Assembly (NCBI GenBank): GCA_030549495.1
Contig: JAUIRK010000278.1
Location: 186,001-250,000 of the forward strand
Length of the DNA: 64,000 nucleotides
Source: Nectonema munidae
Lineage: Eukaryota > Nematomorpha > Nectonematoida > Nectonematidae
Direction: 5' to 3'
Part shown: one piece after another, positions 44,094 to 57,345 of the stretch
How positions within the stretch are numbered: the stretch's first letter is position 1
Layout of the letters: each line of letters begins with the position of its first letter
Notes under the pieces: model-generated
The model's database searches: none
Told to the model about the DNA's origin: nothing
What the model saw: only the letters and a program-made list of their open reading frames with translations
Made by a program: the position numbers and the translations under genes

Positions 44094-46333
44094 GTTGATT
44101 GAGTGCTCGTCGTTTGTTCCTGCCTGTGTTTGAGTGCTCCCTGTTTTTGCCTGTATGTGCTTCCTGTTTGTACCTTCCTATGTTTGAGTACCCTCTGTTG
44201 GTGCTTGTCTGTGTTAAAGTGCTCCCTTTTTGTGCCTGAATCTGTTTAAGTGCTCCCTGTTTGAGCTTGCATGTGTTTAAGTGTTCCCTGTTTGTGCCAG
44301 CCTGTGTTTAAGTCCTCCCTGTTAGTGCCTGCCTGTGTTTGAGTGCTCTCTTTTTGAGCCTGCTTGTGTTTGGGTGCTCCTTGTTTGTGTCTGCCTGTGT
44401 TATAGTGCCCCATGTTTGAGTGCCTCCTGTTTATGCCTGCTTGTGTTTGAATGCCCCTGTTGGTGTTTGCTGTGTAAAGTGCTCCCTTTTGGCCTTTTCT
44501 GTTTAGTTCTGTTTGTGCCTCTTGTTTAGGTCAACTCTGTTTGTGTGGTGTGGGTTCTCCTGTTTGAGTTGCCTGTGTTTGTGCTCCTTGTTTTGCTTGA
44601 CTATTGTTTAAGTCCTACCTGTGTTTAAGTTCCTTGTTTGTGCTGCTTGTTTGAGTGCTCTATTTTGTGTGTGTGTTTGAGTGCCCCTGTTGGTCTTTGT
44701 TTTTGAATGCCCCCTGTTGGTGCTTGCCTGTGTTAAAGTGCTCCCTTTTTGCGCCTGACTGTGTTTAAGTCAACCCTGTTTGTGCCTTCCTGTGTTTGAG
44801 TGCTCCCTGTTTGAGCCTTCCTGTGTTTGAATGCTCCTTGTTTGTGAATGCCTGTGTTATAGTGGCCCTTGTTTGTGCCTGCCTCTGTTTGAGTGCCTCC
44901 TGTTGTTTGAGTGCTCCCTGTTTGTGTCTGTCCGTGCTTGAGTGCCCCATATTTGTGCCTGCCTATGTTTAAGTGCCTTCTGTTTGTGCCTGCCTGTGTT
45001 TGTGTCCTCCTTGTTTCTGTGTTCCTGTGTTTGTGTGGCCCCTGTAGGTGTTTACCTGTTTTAAAGTGCTCCCTTTTTCTGCCTGAATATGTTTAAGTTT
45101 TACCTGTTTGTGCTTGCATGTGTTTAAGTTTTCCCTGTTTGTGCCTGCCTTTGTTTAAATCCTCCCTGTTTGTGCCTGCCTGTGTTTGAGTGCTCCCTGT
45201 TTGTGCCTGCCTGTGTTTGAGTGCTCCCTGTTTGAATCTGCCTGTGTTTGAGTGCTCCTTATTTGTGTCTGCCTTGTTATAGTGTCCCATGTTTGAGTCC
45301 CTCTTGTTTTTGCCTGCTTGTGCCTTCCTGTGTTTGAATGCCCCTTGTTAGTGCTTGCCTGTGTTAAAGTACTCCCTTTTTGAGCCTGAATCTGTTTAAG
45401 TGCTCCCTGTTTGTGCCTGCCTGTGTTTAAGTCCACCCTGTTTGTACCTACATGTGTTGGGTTTTCCCTGTTTGAGCCCTTGTTTGAACCTGCCTGCGTT
45501 TGAGTGCTCCGTGTTTGTGTTTGCCTGTGTTATAGTTCCCCATGTTTGAGTGCCTCCTGTTTATGCCTCATTGTGTTTGAATGCCCCCTGTTGGTGTTTG
45601 CCTGTGTTAAAGTGCTCCCTTTTTGTGGCTGTCTCTGTTTAAGTGCTCTCTGTTTGTGCCTGCCTGTGTTTAAGTCAACCCTATTTGTGCCTGCGTGTGT
45701 TGGGTTGTCCCTGTTTGAGTGCCTGCCTGTGTTTAAGTGCTCCTTGTTTCTGCTTTACTATTGTTTAAGTCCTACCTGTGTTTAAGTGCTCCTTGTTTGT
45801 GCCTGCCTACGTTTGAGTGCTCCCTATTTTGCCTATGTGTGTTTGAGTGCCCTCTGTTGGTACTTGCCTGTGTTTAAGTGTTCCCTTTTTGTGCCTAAAT
45901 CTGTTTAAGTGCTTGCATGTGGTTAAGTCCACACTGTTTGTGCCTGCCTGTGTCGGATGCTCGCTGTTTTTGAGTGCCTGCCTGTGTTTAAGTGCTCCCT
46001 TCTCTCCTTGCCCTCGTTGTTTGTGTCTGACTGTGTTTGGATGCTCCCTGTTGATTTAGTGCTCGTTGTTTGTTAATGCCAGTGTTTGAGTGCTGTCTGT
46101 TTGTAACTGCCTGTGTTTGAGTGTACTACCTGTTTGCGCCTGCCTGTGTCTAAGTGCTGGCTGTTTGTGCCTGCCTGTGTTTAATTCCACCTTGTTTGTG
46201 CTTGCGTATGTTGGGTTTTCCCTATTTGAGTGCCTGCCTGTGTTGTGTTCCCTGTTTCTGCCTGCTTATTGTTTAAGTCCTACCTGTGTTTAAGTGCTCC
46301 TTGTTTGTGCCTGACCGTGTTTGGGTGCTTCCT
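44094..46333 (+). repeat. Higher-order unit, long form with ragged block (2240 bp)
   Basis: Second unit of the first super-repeat. Between the two GAATGCCCC motifs (about 44450-44715) the monomers have many short deletions, while the rest of the unit is regular. Its downstream half matches 52862-55107 at an offset of 8766 bp, including a shared shortened GTCTGCCTTGTTATAG monomer. Confidence 0.85.
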
Positions 46334-48604
46334 GTTGATTGAGTGCTCGTCGTTTGTTCCTGCCTGTGTTTGAGTGCTCCCTGTTTTTGCCTGTATGTGC
46401 TTCCTGTTTGTACCTTCCTATGTTTGAGTGCCCTCTGTTGCTGCTTGTCTGTGTTAAAATGCTCCCTTTTTGTGCCTGAATCTGTTTAAGTGCTCCCTGT
46501 TTGAGCTTGCATGTGTTTAAGTGTTCCCTGTTTGTGCCAGCCTATGTTTAAGTCCTCCCTGTTAGTGCCTGCCTGTGTTTGAGTGCTCCCTTTTTGAGCC
46601 TGCCTGTGTTTGGGTGCTCCTTGTTTGTGTCTGCCTGTGTTATAGTGCCCCATGTTTGAGTGCCTCCTGTTTATGCCTGCTTGTGTTTGAATGCCCCCTG
46701 TTGGTGTTTGCCTGTGTTAAGTGCTCCCTTTTTGTGCCTGTTTCTGTTTAAGTGCTCGTGTTTGTGCCTGCCTATGTTTAGGTCAACCTGTTTGTGCATG
46801 CGTGTGTTGGGTTCTCCTGTTTGAGTGCCTGCCTGTGTTTAAGTGCTCCTTGTTTCTGCTTGACTATTGTTTAAGTCCTACCTGTGTTTAAGTGCTCCTT
46901 GTTTGTGCCTGCCTGTGTTTGAGTGCTCCTATTTTGTGTGTGTGTTTGAGTGCCCTCTGTTGGTATCCTGTGTTTTTTGAATGCCCCCTGTTGGTGCTTG
47001 CCTGTGTTAAAGTGCTCCCTTTTTACGCCTGTCTGTGTTTAAGTCAACCCTGTTTGTGCCTTCCTGTGTTTGAGTGCTCCCTGTTTGAGCCTTCCTGTGT
47101 TTGAATGCTCCTTGTTTGTGACTGCCTGTGTTATAGTGGCCCTTGTTTGTGCCTGCCTCTGTTTGAGTGCCTCCTGTTGTTTGAGTGCTCCCTGTTTGTG
47201 TCTGTCCGTGCTTGAGTGCCCCATATTTGTGCCTGCCTATGTTTGAGTGCCTTCTGTTTGTGCCTGCCTGTGTTTGTGTCCTCCTTGTTTCTGTGTTCCT
47301 GTGTTTGTGTGGCCCCTGTAGGTGTTTACCTGTTTTAAAGTGCTCCCTTTTTCTGCCTGAATATGTTTAAGTTTTACCTGTTTGTGCTTGCATGTGTTTA
47401 AGTTTTCCCTGTTTGTGCCTGCCTGTGTTTAAATCCTCCCTGTTTGTGCCTGCCTGTGTTTGAGTGCTCCCTGTTTGTGCCTGCCTGTGTTTGAGTGCTC
47501 CCTGTTTGAATCTGCCTGTGTTTGAGTGCTCCTTATTTGTGTCTGCCTGTTATAGTGTCCCATGTTTGAGTCCCTCTTGTTTTTGCCTGCTTGTGCCTTC
47601 CTGTGTTTGAATGCCCCTTGTTAGTGCTTGCCTGTGTTAAAGTACTCCCTTTTTGAGCCTGAATCTATTTAAGTGCTCCCTGTTTGTGCCTGCCTGTGTT
47701 TAAGTCCACCCTGTTTGTACCTGGGTGTGTTGGGTTTTCCCTGTTTGAGCCCTTGTTTGAACCTGCCTGCGTTTGAATGCTCCGTGTTTGTGTTTGCCGG
47801 TGTTATAGTTCCCCATGTTTGAGTGCCTCCTGTTTATGCCTTATTGTGTTTAAATGGACCCTGTTGGTGTTTGCCTGTTTTAAAGTGCTCCCTTTTTGTG
47901 CCTGTCTCTGTTTAAGTGCTCTCTGTTTGTGCCTGCCTGTGTTTAAGTCAACCCTATTTGTGCCTGCGTGTGTTGGGTTCTCCCTGTTTGAGTGCCTGCC
48001 TGTGTTTGAGTGCTCCTTGTTTCTGCTTGACTATTGTTTAAGTCCTACCTGTGTTTAAGTGCTCCTTGTTTGTGCCTGCCTGCGTTTGAGTGCTCCCTAT
48101 TTTGCCTATGTGTGTTTGAGTGCCCTCTGTTGGTACTTGCCTGTGTTTAAGTGTTCCCTTTTTGTGCCTAAATCTGTTTAAGTGCTTGCATGTGGTTAAG
48201 TCCACACTGTTTGTGCCTGCCTGTGTCGGGTGCTCGCTGTTTTTGAGTGCCTGTCTGTGTTTAAGTGCTCCCTTCTCTCCTTGCCCTCGATGTTTGTGTC
48301 TGACTGTGTTTGGATGCTCCCTGTTGATTTAGTGCTCGTTGTTTGTTAATGCCTGTGTTTGAGTGCTGTCTGTTTGTAACTGCCTGTGTTTGAGTGTTAC
48401 TTGTTTGCGCCTGCCTGTGTCTAAGTGCTGGCTGTTTGTGCCTGCCTGTGTTTAATTCCACCTTGTTTGTGCTTGCGTATGTTGGGTTTTCCCTATTTAA
48501 GTGCTTGCCTGTGTTGTGTTCCCTGTTTCTGCCTGCTTATTGTTTAAGTCCTACCTGTGTTTAAGTGCTCCTTGTTTGTGCCTGACCGTGTTTGGGTGCT
48601 TCCT
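46334..48604 (+). repeat. Higher-order unit, long form (2271 bp)
   Basis: Third unit of the first super-repeat, with TTTAAATGGACCC (about 47850). It is close to 27230-29510 at an offset of about 19094 bp and to 55108-57345 at about 8736 bp. The block at 46720-46985 shows moderate small deletions. Confidence 0.86.
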
Positions 48605-50588
48605 GTTGATTGAGTGCTCGTCGTTTGTTCCTGCCTGTGTTTGAGTGCTCCCTGTTTTTGCCTGTATGTGCTTCCTGTTTGTACCTTCCTATGTTTGAGT
48701 GCCCTCTGTTGGTGCTTGTCTGTGTTAAAATGCTCCCTTTTTGTGCCTGAATCTGTTTAAGTGCTCCCTGTTTGAGCTTGCATGTGTTTAAGTGTTCCCT
48801 GTTTGTGCCAGCCTATGTTTAAGTCCTCCCTGTTAGTGCCTGCCTGTGTTTGAGTGCTCCCTTTTTGAGCCTGCTTGTGTTTGGGTGCTCTTTGTTTGTG
48901 TCTGTCTGTGTTATAGTGCCCCATGTTTGAGTGCTTCCTGTTTATGCCTGCTTGTTTTTGAATGCCCCCTGTTGGTGCTTGCCTGTGTTAAAGTGTTCCC
49001 TTTTTGCGCCTGTTTGTATTTAAGTCAACCCTGTTTGGGCCTTCCTGTATTTGAGTGCTCCCTGTTTGAGCCTTCCTGTGTTTGAATGCTCCTTGTTTGT
49101 GACTGCCTGTGTTATAGTGGCCCTTGTTTGTGCCTGCCTATGTTTGAGTGCCTCCTGTTGTTTGAGTGCTCCCTGTTTGTGTCTGTCCGTGCTTGAGTGC
49201 CCCATATTTGTGCCTGCCTATGTTTGAGTGCCTTCTGTTTGTGCCTGTCTGTGTTTGTGTCCTTCTTGTTTGTGCGTTCCTGTGTTTGTGTGGCCCCTGT
49301 AGGTGTTTACCTGTTTTAAAGTGCTCCCTTTTTTCTGCCTGAATCTGTTTAAGTTTTACCTGTTTGGGCTTGCATGTGTTTTAGTTTTCCCTGTTTGTGC
49401 CTGCCTGTGTTTAAATCCTCCCTGTTTGTACCTGCCTGTGTTTGAGTGCTCCCTGTTTGTGCCTGCCTGTTTTTGAGTGCTCCCTGTTTGAATCTGCCTG
49501 TGTTTGAGTGCTCCTTATTTGTGTCTGCCTGTGTTATAGTGTCCCATGTTTGAGTCCCTCTTGTTTTTGCCTGCTTGTGCCTTCCTGTGTTTGAATGCCC
49601 CTTGTTAGTGCTTGCCTGTGTTAAAGTACTCCCTTTTTGAGCCTGAATCTGTTTAAGTGCTCCCTGTTTGTGCCTGCCTGTGTTTAAGTCCACCCTGTTT
49701 GTACCTACATGTGTTGGGTTTTCCCTGTTTGAGCCCTTGTTTGAACCTGCCTGCGTTTGAGTGCTCCGTGTTTGTGTTTGCCTGTGTTATAGTTCCCCAT
49801 GTTTGAGTGCCTCCTGTTTATGCCTCATTGTGTTTGAATGCCCCCTGTTGGTGTTTGCCTGTGTTAAAGTGCTCCCTTTTTGTGCTTGTCTCTGTTTAAG
49901 TGCTCTCTGTTTGTGCCTGCCTGTGTTTAAGTCAACCCTATTTGTGCCTGCGTGTGTTGGGTTGTCCCTGTTTGAGTGCCTGCCTGTGTTTAAGTACTCC
50001 TTGTTTCTGCTTTACTATTGTTTAAGTCCTACCTGTGTTTAAGTGCTCCTTGTTTGTGCCTGCCTACGTTTGAGTGCTCCCTATTTTGCCTATGTGTGTT
50101 TGAGTGCCCTCTGTTGGTACTTGCCTGTGTTTAAGTGTTCCCTTTTTGTGCCTAAATCTGTTTAAGTGCTTGCATGTGGTTAAGTCCACACTGTTTGTGC
50201 CTGCCTGTGTCGGATGCTCGCTGTTTTTGAGTGCCTGCCTGTGTTTAAGTGCTCCCTTCTCTCCTTGCCCTCGTTGTTTGTGTCTGACTGTGTTTGGATG
50301 CTCCCTGTTGATTTAGTGCTCGTTGTTTGTTAATGCCAGTGTTTGAGTGCTGTCTGTTTGTAACTGCCTGTGTTTGAGTGTCACTTGTTTGCGCCTGCCT
50401 GTGTCTAAGTGCTGGCTGTTTGTGCCTGCCTGTGTTTAATTCCACCTTGTTTGTGCTTGCGTATGTTGGGTTTTCCCTATTTGAGTGCCTGCCTGTGTTG
50501 TGTTCCCTGTTTCTGCCTGCTTATTGTTTAAGTCCTACCTGTGTTTAAGTGCTCCTTGTTTGTGCCTGACCGTGTTTGGGTGCTTCCT
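48605..50588 (+). repeat. Higher-order unit, short form (1984 bp)
   Basis: Fourth unit of the first super-repeat. It lacks the 300-bp block and is nearly identical to 29511-31487 at an offset of 19094-19095 bp. Shared rare variants include GCTCTTTGTTTG (about 48889 and 29795) and the TGTCTTTGTCCTTC-like run near 49262 and 30167. Confidence 0.87.
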
Positions 50589-52861
50589 GTTGATTGAGTG
50601 CTCGTCGTTTGTTCCTGCCTGTGTTTGAGTGCTCCCTGTTTTTGCCTGTATATGCTTCCTGTTTGTAACTTCCTATGTTTGAGTGCCCTCTGTTGGTGCT
50701 TGTCTGTGTTAAAGTGCTCCCTTTTTGTGCCTGAATCTGTTTAAGTGCTCCCTGTTTGAGCTTGCATGTGTTTAAGTGTTCCCTGTTTGTGCCAGCCTAT
50801 GTTTAAGTCCTCCCTGTTAGTGCCTGCCTGTGTTTGAGTGCTCCCTTTTTGAGCCTGCCTGTGTTTGGGTGCTCCTTGTTTGTGTCTGCCTGTGTTATAG
50901 TGCCCCATGTTTGAGTGCCTCCTGTTTATGCCTGCTTGTGTTTGAATGCCCCTGTTGGTGTTTGCTGTGTTAAAGTGCTCCTTTTTGTGCCTTTTTGTTT
51001 AAGTCTCGCTGTTTGTGCCTGCCTATGTTTAGGTCAACTCTGTTTGTGCATGCGTGTGTTGGGTTCTCCCTGTTTGGTGCCTGCCTGTGTTTAAGTGCTC
51101 CTTGTTTCTGCTTGACTATTGTTTAAGTCCTACCTGTGTTTAAGTCTCCTTGTTTGTGCCTGCCTGTGTTTGAGTGCTCCCTATTTTGCCTGTGTGTGTT
51201 TGAGTGCCCTCTTTGGTCTTGCCTGTGTTTATTGAATGCCCCCTGTTGGTGCTTGCCTGTGTTAAAGTGCTCCCTTTTTGCGCCTGACTGTGTTTAAGTC
51301 AACCCTGTTTGTGCCTTCCTGTGTTTGAGTGCTCCCTGTTTGAGCCTTCCTGTGTTTGAATGCTCCTTGTTTGTGACTGCCTGTGTTATAGTGGCCCTTG
51401 TTTGTGCCTGCCTCTGTTTGAGTGCCTCCTGTTGTTTGAGTGCTCCCTGTTTGTGTCTGTCCGTGCTTGAGTGCCCCATATTTGTGCCTGCCTATGTTTA
51501 AGTGCCTTCTGTTTGTGCCTGCCTGTGTTTGTGTCCTCCTTGTTTCTGTGTTCCTGTGTTTGTGTGGCCCCTGTAGGTGTTTACCTGTTTTAAAGTGCTC
51601 CCTTTTTCTGCCTGAATCTGTTTAAGTTTTACCTGTTTGTGCTTGCATGTGTTTAAGTTTTCCCTGTTTGTGCCTGCCTTTGTTTAAATCCTCCCTGTTT
51701 GTGCCTGCCTGTGTTTGAGTGCTCCCTGTTTGTGCCTGCCTGTGTTTGAGTGCTCCCTGTTTGAATCTGCCTGTGTTTGAGTGCTCCTTATTTGTGTCTG
51801 CCTGTGTTATAGTGTCCCATGTTTGAGTCCCTCTTGTTTTTGCCTGCTTGTGCCTTCCTGTGTTTGAATGCCCCTTGTTAGTGCTTGCCTGTGTTAAAGT
51901 ACTCCCTTTTTGAGCCTGAATCTGTTTAAGTGCTCCCTGTTTGTGCCTGCCTGTGTTTAAGTCCACCCTGTTTGTACCTACATGTGTTGGGTTTTCCCTG
52001 TTTGAGCCCTTGTTTGAACCTGCCTGCGTTTGAGTGCTCCGTGTTTGTGTTTGCCTGTGTTATAGTTCCCCATGTTTGAGTGCCTCCTGTTTATGCCTCA
52101 TTGTGTTTGAATGCCCCCTGTTGGTGTTTGCCTGTGTTAAAGTGCTCCCTTTTTGTGCTTGTCTCTGTTTAAGTGCTCTCTGTTTGTGCCTGCCTGTGTT
52201 TAAGTCAACCCTATTTGTGCCTGCGTGTGTTGGGTTGTCCCTGTTTGAGTGCCTGCCTGTGTTTAAGTGCTCCTTGTTTCTGCTTTACTATTGTTTAAGT
52301 CCTACCTGTGTTTAAGTGCTCCTTGTTTGTGCCTGCCTGCGTTTGAGTGCTCCCTATTTTGCCTATGTGTGTTTGAGTGCCCTCTGTTGGTACTTGCCTG
52401 TGTTTAAGTGTTCCCTTTTTGTGCCTAAATCTGTTTAAGTGCTTGCATGTGGTTAAGTCCACACTGTTTGTGCCTGCCTGTGTCGGGTGCTCGCTGTTTT
52501 TGAGTGCCTGCCTGTGTTTAAGTGCTCCCTTCTCTCCTTGCCCTCGTTGTTTGTGTCTGACTGTGTTTGGATGCTCCCTGTTGATTTAGTGCTCGTTGTT
52601 TGTTAATGCCAGTGTTTGAGTGCTGTCTGTTTGTAACTGCCTGTGTTTGAGTGTCACTTGTTTGCGCCTGCCTGTGTCTAAGTGCTGGCTGTTTGTGCCT
52701 GCCTGTGTTTAATTCCACCTTGTTTGTGCTTGCGTATGTTGGGTTTTCCCTATTTGAGTGCCTGCCTGTGTTGTGTTCCCTGTTTCTGCCTGCTTATTGT
52801 TTAAATCCTACCCGTGTTTAAGTGCTCCTTGTTTGTGCCTGACCGTGTTTGGGTGCTTCCT
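50589..52861 (+). repeat. Higher-order unit, long form (2273 bp)
   Basis: First unit of the second super-repeat, equivalent to 41814-44093. The 300-bp block (about 50945-51235) has several small deletions. The remainder is regular and very close to the neighbouring units. Confidence 0.86.
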
Positions 52862-55107
52862 GTTGATTGAGTGCTCGTCGTTTGTTCCTGCCTGTGTTTG
52901 AGTGCTCCCTGTTTTTGCCTGTATATGCTTCCTGTTTGTACCTTCCTATGTTTGAGTGCCCTCTGTTGGTGCTTGTCTGTGTTAAAATGCTCCCTTTTTG
53001 TGCCTGAATCTGTTTAAGTGCTCCCTGTTTGAGCTTGCATGTGTTTAAGTGTTCCCTGTTTGTGCCAGCCTATGTTTAAGTCCTCCCTGTTAGTGCCTGC
53101 CTGTGTTTGAGTGCTCCTTTTTTGAGCCTGCCTGTGTTTGGGTGCTCCTTGTTTGTGTCTGCCTGTGTTATAGTGCCCCATGTTTGAGTGCCTCCTGTTT
53201 ATGCCTGCTTGTGTTTGAATGCCCCTGTTGGTGTTTGCCTGTGTTAAAGTGCTCCCTTTTTGTGCCTGTTTTGTTTAAGTGCTTGTTTGTGTGTATGTTT
53301 AGGTAACTCTTTTGTGATGGTGTGTTGGGTTTCCCTGTTTGAGTGCCTGCTGTGTTTAAGTGCTCTTGTTTTGTTGACTATTGTTTAAGTCCTACCTGTG
53401 TTTAAGTCTCCTTGTTTGTGTTGTGTTTGAGTGTCCTATTTTTTGTGTGTTTGAGTGCCCTCTGTTGTATTTGTGTTTATTGAATGCCCTGTTGGTGCTT
53501 GTTGTTAAGTGTCTTTTTGGCCTGACTGTGTTTAAGTCAACCCTGTTTGTGCCTTCCTGTGTTTGAGTGCTCCCTGTTTGAGCCTTCCTGTGTTTGAATG
53601 CTCCTTGTTTGTGACTGCCTGTGTTATAGTGGCCCTTGTTTGTGCCTGCCTCTGTTTGAGTGCCTCCTGTTGTTTGAGTGCTCCCTGTTTGTGTCTGTCC
53701 GTGCTTGAGTGCCCCATATTTGTGCCTGCCTATGTTTAAGTGCCTTCTGTTTGTGCCTGCCTGTGTTTGTGTCCTCCTTGTTTGTTGTTCCTGTGTTTGT
53801 GTGGCCCCTGTAGGTGTTTACCTGTTTTAAAGTGCTCCCTTTTTCTGCCTGAATCTGTTTAAGTTTTACCTGTTTGTGCTTGCATGTGTTTAAGTTTTCC
53901 CTGTTTGTGCCTGCCTTTGTTTAAATCCTCCCTGTTTGTGCCTGCCTGTGTTTGAGTGCTCCCTGTTTGTGCCTGCCTGTGTTTGAGTGCTCCCTGTTTG
54001 AATCTGCCTGTGTTTGAGTGCTCCTTATTTGTGTCTGCCTTGTTATAGTGTCCCATGTTTGAGTCCCTCTTGTTTTTGCCTGCTTGTGCCTTCCTGTGTT
54101 TGAATGCCCCTTGTTAGTGCTTGCCTGTGTTAAAGTACTCCCTTTTTGAGCCTGAATCTGTTTAAGTGCTCCCTGTTTGTGCCTGCCTGTGTTTAAGTCC
54201 ACCCTGTTTGTACCTACATGTGTTGGGTTTTCCCTGTTTGAGCCCTTGTTTGAACCTGCCTGCGTTTGAGTGCTCCGTGTTTGTGTTTGCCTGTGTTATA
54301 GTTCCCCATGTTTGAGTGCCTCCTGTTTATGCCTCATTGTGTTTGAATGCCCCCTGTTGGTGTTTGCCTGTGTTAAAGTGCTCCCTTTTTGTGCTTGTCT
54401 CTGTTTAAGTGCTCTCTGTTTGTGCCTGCCTGTGTTTAAGTCAACCCTATTTGTGCCTGCGTGTGTTGGGTTGTCCCTGTTTGAGTGCCTGCCTGTGTTT
54501 AAGTGCTCCTTGTTTCTGCTTTGCTATTGTTTAAGTCCTACCTGTGTTTAAGTGTTTTTGAGTGCTCCTTGTTTGTGCCTGCCTACGTTTGAGTGCTCCC
54601 TATTTTGCCTATGTGTGTTTGAGTGCCCTCTGTTGGTACTTGCCTGTGTTTAAGTGTTCCCTTTTTGTGCCTAAATCTGTTTAAGTGCTTGCATGTGGTT
54701 AAGTCCACACTGTTTGTGCCTGCCTGTGTCGGATGCTCGCTGTTTTTGAGTGCCTGCCTGTGTTTAAGTGCTCCCTTCTCTCCTTGCCCTCGTTGTTTGT
54801 GTCTGACTGTGTTTGGATGCTCCCTGTTGATTTAGTGCTCGTTGTTTGTTAATGCCAGTGTTTGAGTGCTGTCTGTTTGTAACTGCCTGTGTTTGAGTGT
54901 CACTTGTTTGCGCCTGCCTGTGTCTAAGTGCTGGCTGTTTGTGCCTGCCTGTGTTTAATTCTACCTTGTTTGTGCTTGCGTATGTTGGGTTTTCCCTATT
55001 TGAGTGCCTGCCTGTGTTGTGTTCCCTGTTTCTGCCTGCTTATTGTTTAAATCCTACCCGTGTTTAAGTGCTCCTTGTTTGTGCCTGACCGTGTTTGGGT
55101 GCTTCCT
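52862..55107 (+). repeat. Higher-order unit, long form with ragged block (2246 bp)
   Basis: Second unit of the second super-repeat, matching 44094-46333 at an offset of about 8766 bp. The block at 53215-53525 is the most eroded of its kind, with most monomers shortened. A 10-bp insertion near 54555 shifts the later offset to 8776. Confidence 0.85.
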
Positions 55108-57345
55108 GTTGATTGAGTGCTCGTCGTTTGTTCCTGCCTGTGTTTGAGTGCTCCCTGTTTTTGCCTGTATATGCTTCCTGTTTGTACCTTCCTATGTTTG
55201 AGTGCCCTCTGTTGCTGCTTGTCTGTGTTAAAATGCTCCCTTTTTGTGCCTGAATCTGTTTAAGTGCTCCCTCTTTGAGCTTGCATGTGTTTAAGTGTTC
55301 CCTGTTTGTGCCAGCCTATGTTTAAGTCCTCCCTGTTAGTGCCTGCCTGTGTTTGAGTGCTCCCTTTTTGAGCCTGCCTGTGTTTGGGTGCTCCTTGTTT
55401 GTGTCTGCCTGTGTTATAGTGCCCCATGTTTGAGTGCCTCCTGTTTATGCCTGCTTGTGTTTGAATGCCCCCTGTTGGTGTTTGCCTGTGTTAAAGTGCT
55501 CCCTTTTTGTGCCTGTTTTTTTAGTCTTGTTTGTGTGTTGTTTAGGTCCTGTTTGTGCTGGTGTGTTGGGTTCTCCCTGTTTGAGTGCTCCTTGTTAAGT
55601 GCTCCTTGTTTCTGCTTGACTATTGTTTAAGTCCTACCTGTGTTTAAGTGCTCCTTGTTTGTGCCTGCCTGTGTTTGGTGCTCTTTTTGTGGTGTGTTTG
55701 AGTGCCTTTTGTTTCCTTTTTTTGAATGCCTGTTGGTGTTGCCTGTGTTAAAGTGCTCCTTTTGGTCTGTGTTTAAGTCAACCCTGTTTGTGCCTTCCTG
55801 TGTTTGAGTGCTCCCTGTTTGAGCCTTCCTGTGTTTGAGTGCTCCTTGTTTGTGACTGCCTGTGTTATAGTGGCCCTTGTTTGTGCCTGCCTCTGTTTGA
55901 GTGCCTCCTGTTGTTTGAGTGCTCCCTGTTTGTGTCTGTCCGTGCTTGAGTGCCCCATATTTGTGCCTGCCTATGTTTGAGTGCCTTCTGTTTGTGCCTG
56001 CCTGTGTTTGTGTCCTCCTTGTTTGTGTGTTCCTGTGTTTGTGTGGCCCCTGTAGGTGTTTACCTGTTTTAAAGTGCTCCCTTTTTCTGCCTGAATCTGT
56101 TTAAGTTTTACCTGTTTGTGCTTGCATGTGTTTAAGTTTTCCCTGTTTGTGCCTGCCTGTGTTTAAATCCTCCCTGTTTGTGCCTGCCTGTGTTTGAGTG
56201 CTCCCTGTTTATGCCTGCCTGTGTTTGAGTGCTCCCTGTTTGAATCTGCCTGTGTTTGAGTGCTCCTTATTTGTGTCTGCCTGTGTTAAAGTGTCCCATG
56301 TTTGAGTCCCTCTTGTTTTTGCCTGCTTGTGCCTTCCTGTGTTTGAATGCCCCTTGTTAGTGCTTGCCTGTGTTAAAGTACTCCCTTTTTGAGCCTGAAT
56401 CTATTTAAGTGCTCCCTGTTTGTGCCTGCCTGTGTTTAAGTCCACCCTGTTTGTACCTGGGTGTGTTGGGTTTTCCCTGTTTGAGCCCTTGTTTGAACCT
56501 GCCTGCGTTTGAGTGCTCCGTGTTTGTGTTTGCCGGTGTTATAGTTCCCCATGTTTGAGTGCCTCCTGTTTATGCCTCATTGTGTTTAAATGGACCCTGT
56601 TGGTGTTTGCCTGTTTTAAAGTGCTCCCTTTTTGTGCCTGTCTCTGTTTAAGTGCTCTCTGTTTGTGCCTGCCTGTGTTTAAGTCAACCCTATTTGTGCC
56701 TGCGTGTGTTGGGTTCTCCCTGTTTGAGTGCCTGCCTGTGTTTAAGTGCTCCTTGTTTCTGCTTGACTATTGTTTAAGTCCTACCTGTGTTTAAGTGCTC
56801 CTTGTTTGTGCCTGCCTGCCTGTGTTTGAGTGCTCCCTATTTTGCCTATGTGTGTTTGAGTGCCCTCTGTTGGTACTTGCCTGTGTTTAAGTGTTCCCTT
56901 TTTGTGCCTAAATCTGTTTAAGTGCTTGCATGTGGTTAAGTCCACACTGTTTGTGCCTGCCTGTGTCGGGTGCTCGCTGTTTTTGAGTGCCTGTCTGTGT
57001 TTAAGTGCTCCCTTCTCTCCTTGCCCTCGTTGTTTGTGTCTGACTGTGTTTGGATGCTCCCTGTTGATTTAGTGCTCGTTGTTTGTTAATGCCTGTGTTT
57101 GAGTGCTCTCTGTTTGTAACTGCCTGTGTTTGAGTGTTACTTGTTTGCGCCTGCCTGTGTCTAAGTGCTGGCTGTTTGTGCCTGCCTGTGTTTAATTCCA
57201 CCTTGTTTGTGCTTGCGTATGTTGGGTTTTCCCTATTTAAGTGCCTTGCCTGTGTTGTGCTCCCTGTTTCTGCCTGCTTATTGTTTAAGTCCTATCTGTG
57301 TTTAAGTGCTCCTTGTTTGTGCCTGACCGTGTTTGGGTGCTTCCT
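55108..57345 (+). repeat. Higher-order unit, long form with ragged block (2238 bp)
   Basis: Third unit of the second super-repeat, with TTTAAATGGACCC (about 56586). The block at about 55515-55770 is strongly shortened and T/G-enriched. Offset to 46334-48604 is about 8736 bp. Confidence 0.85.
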
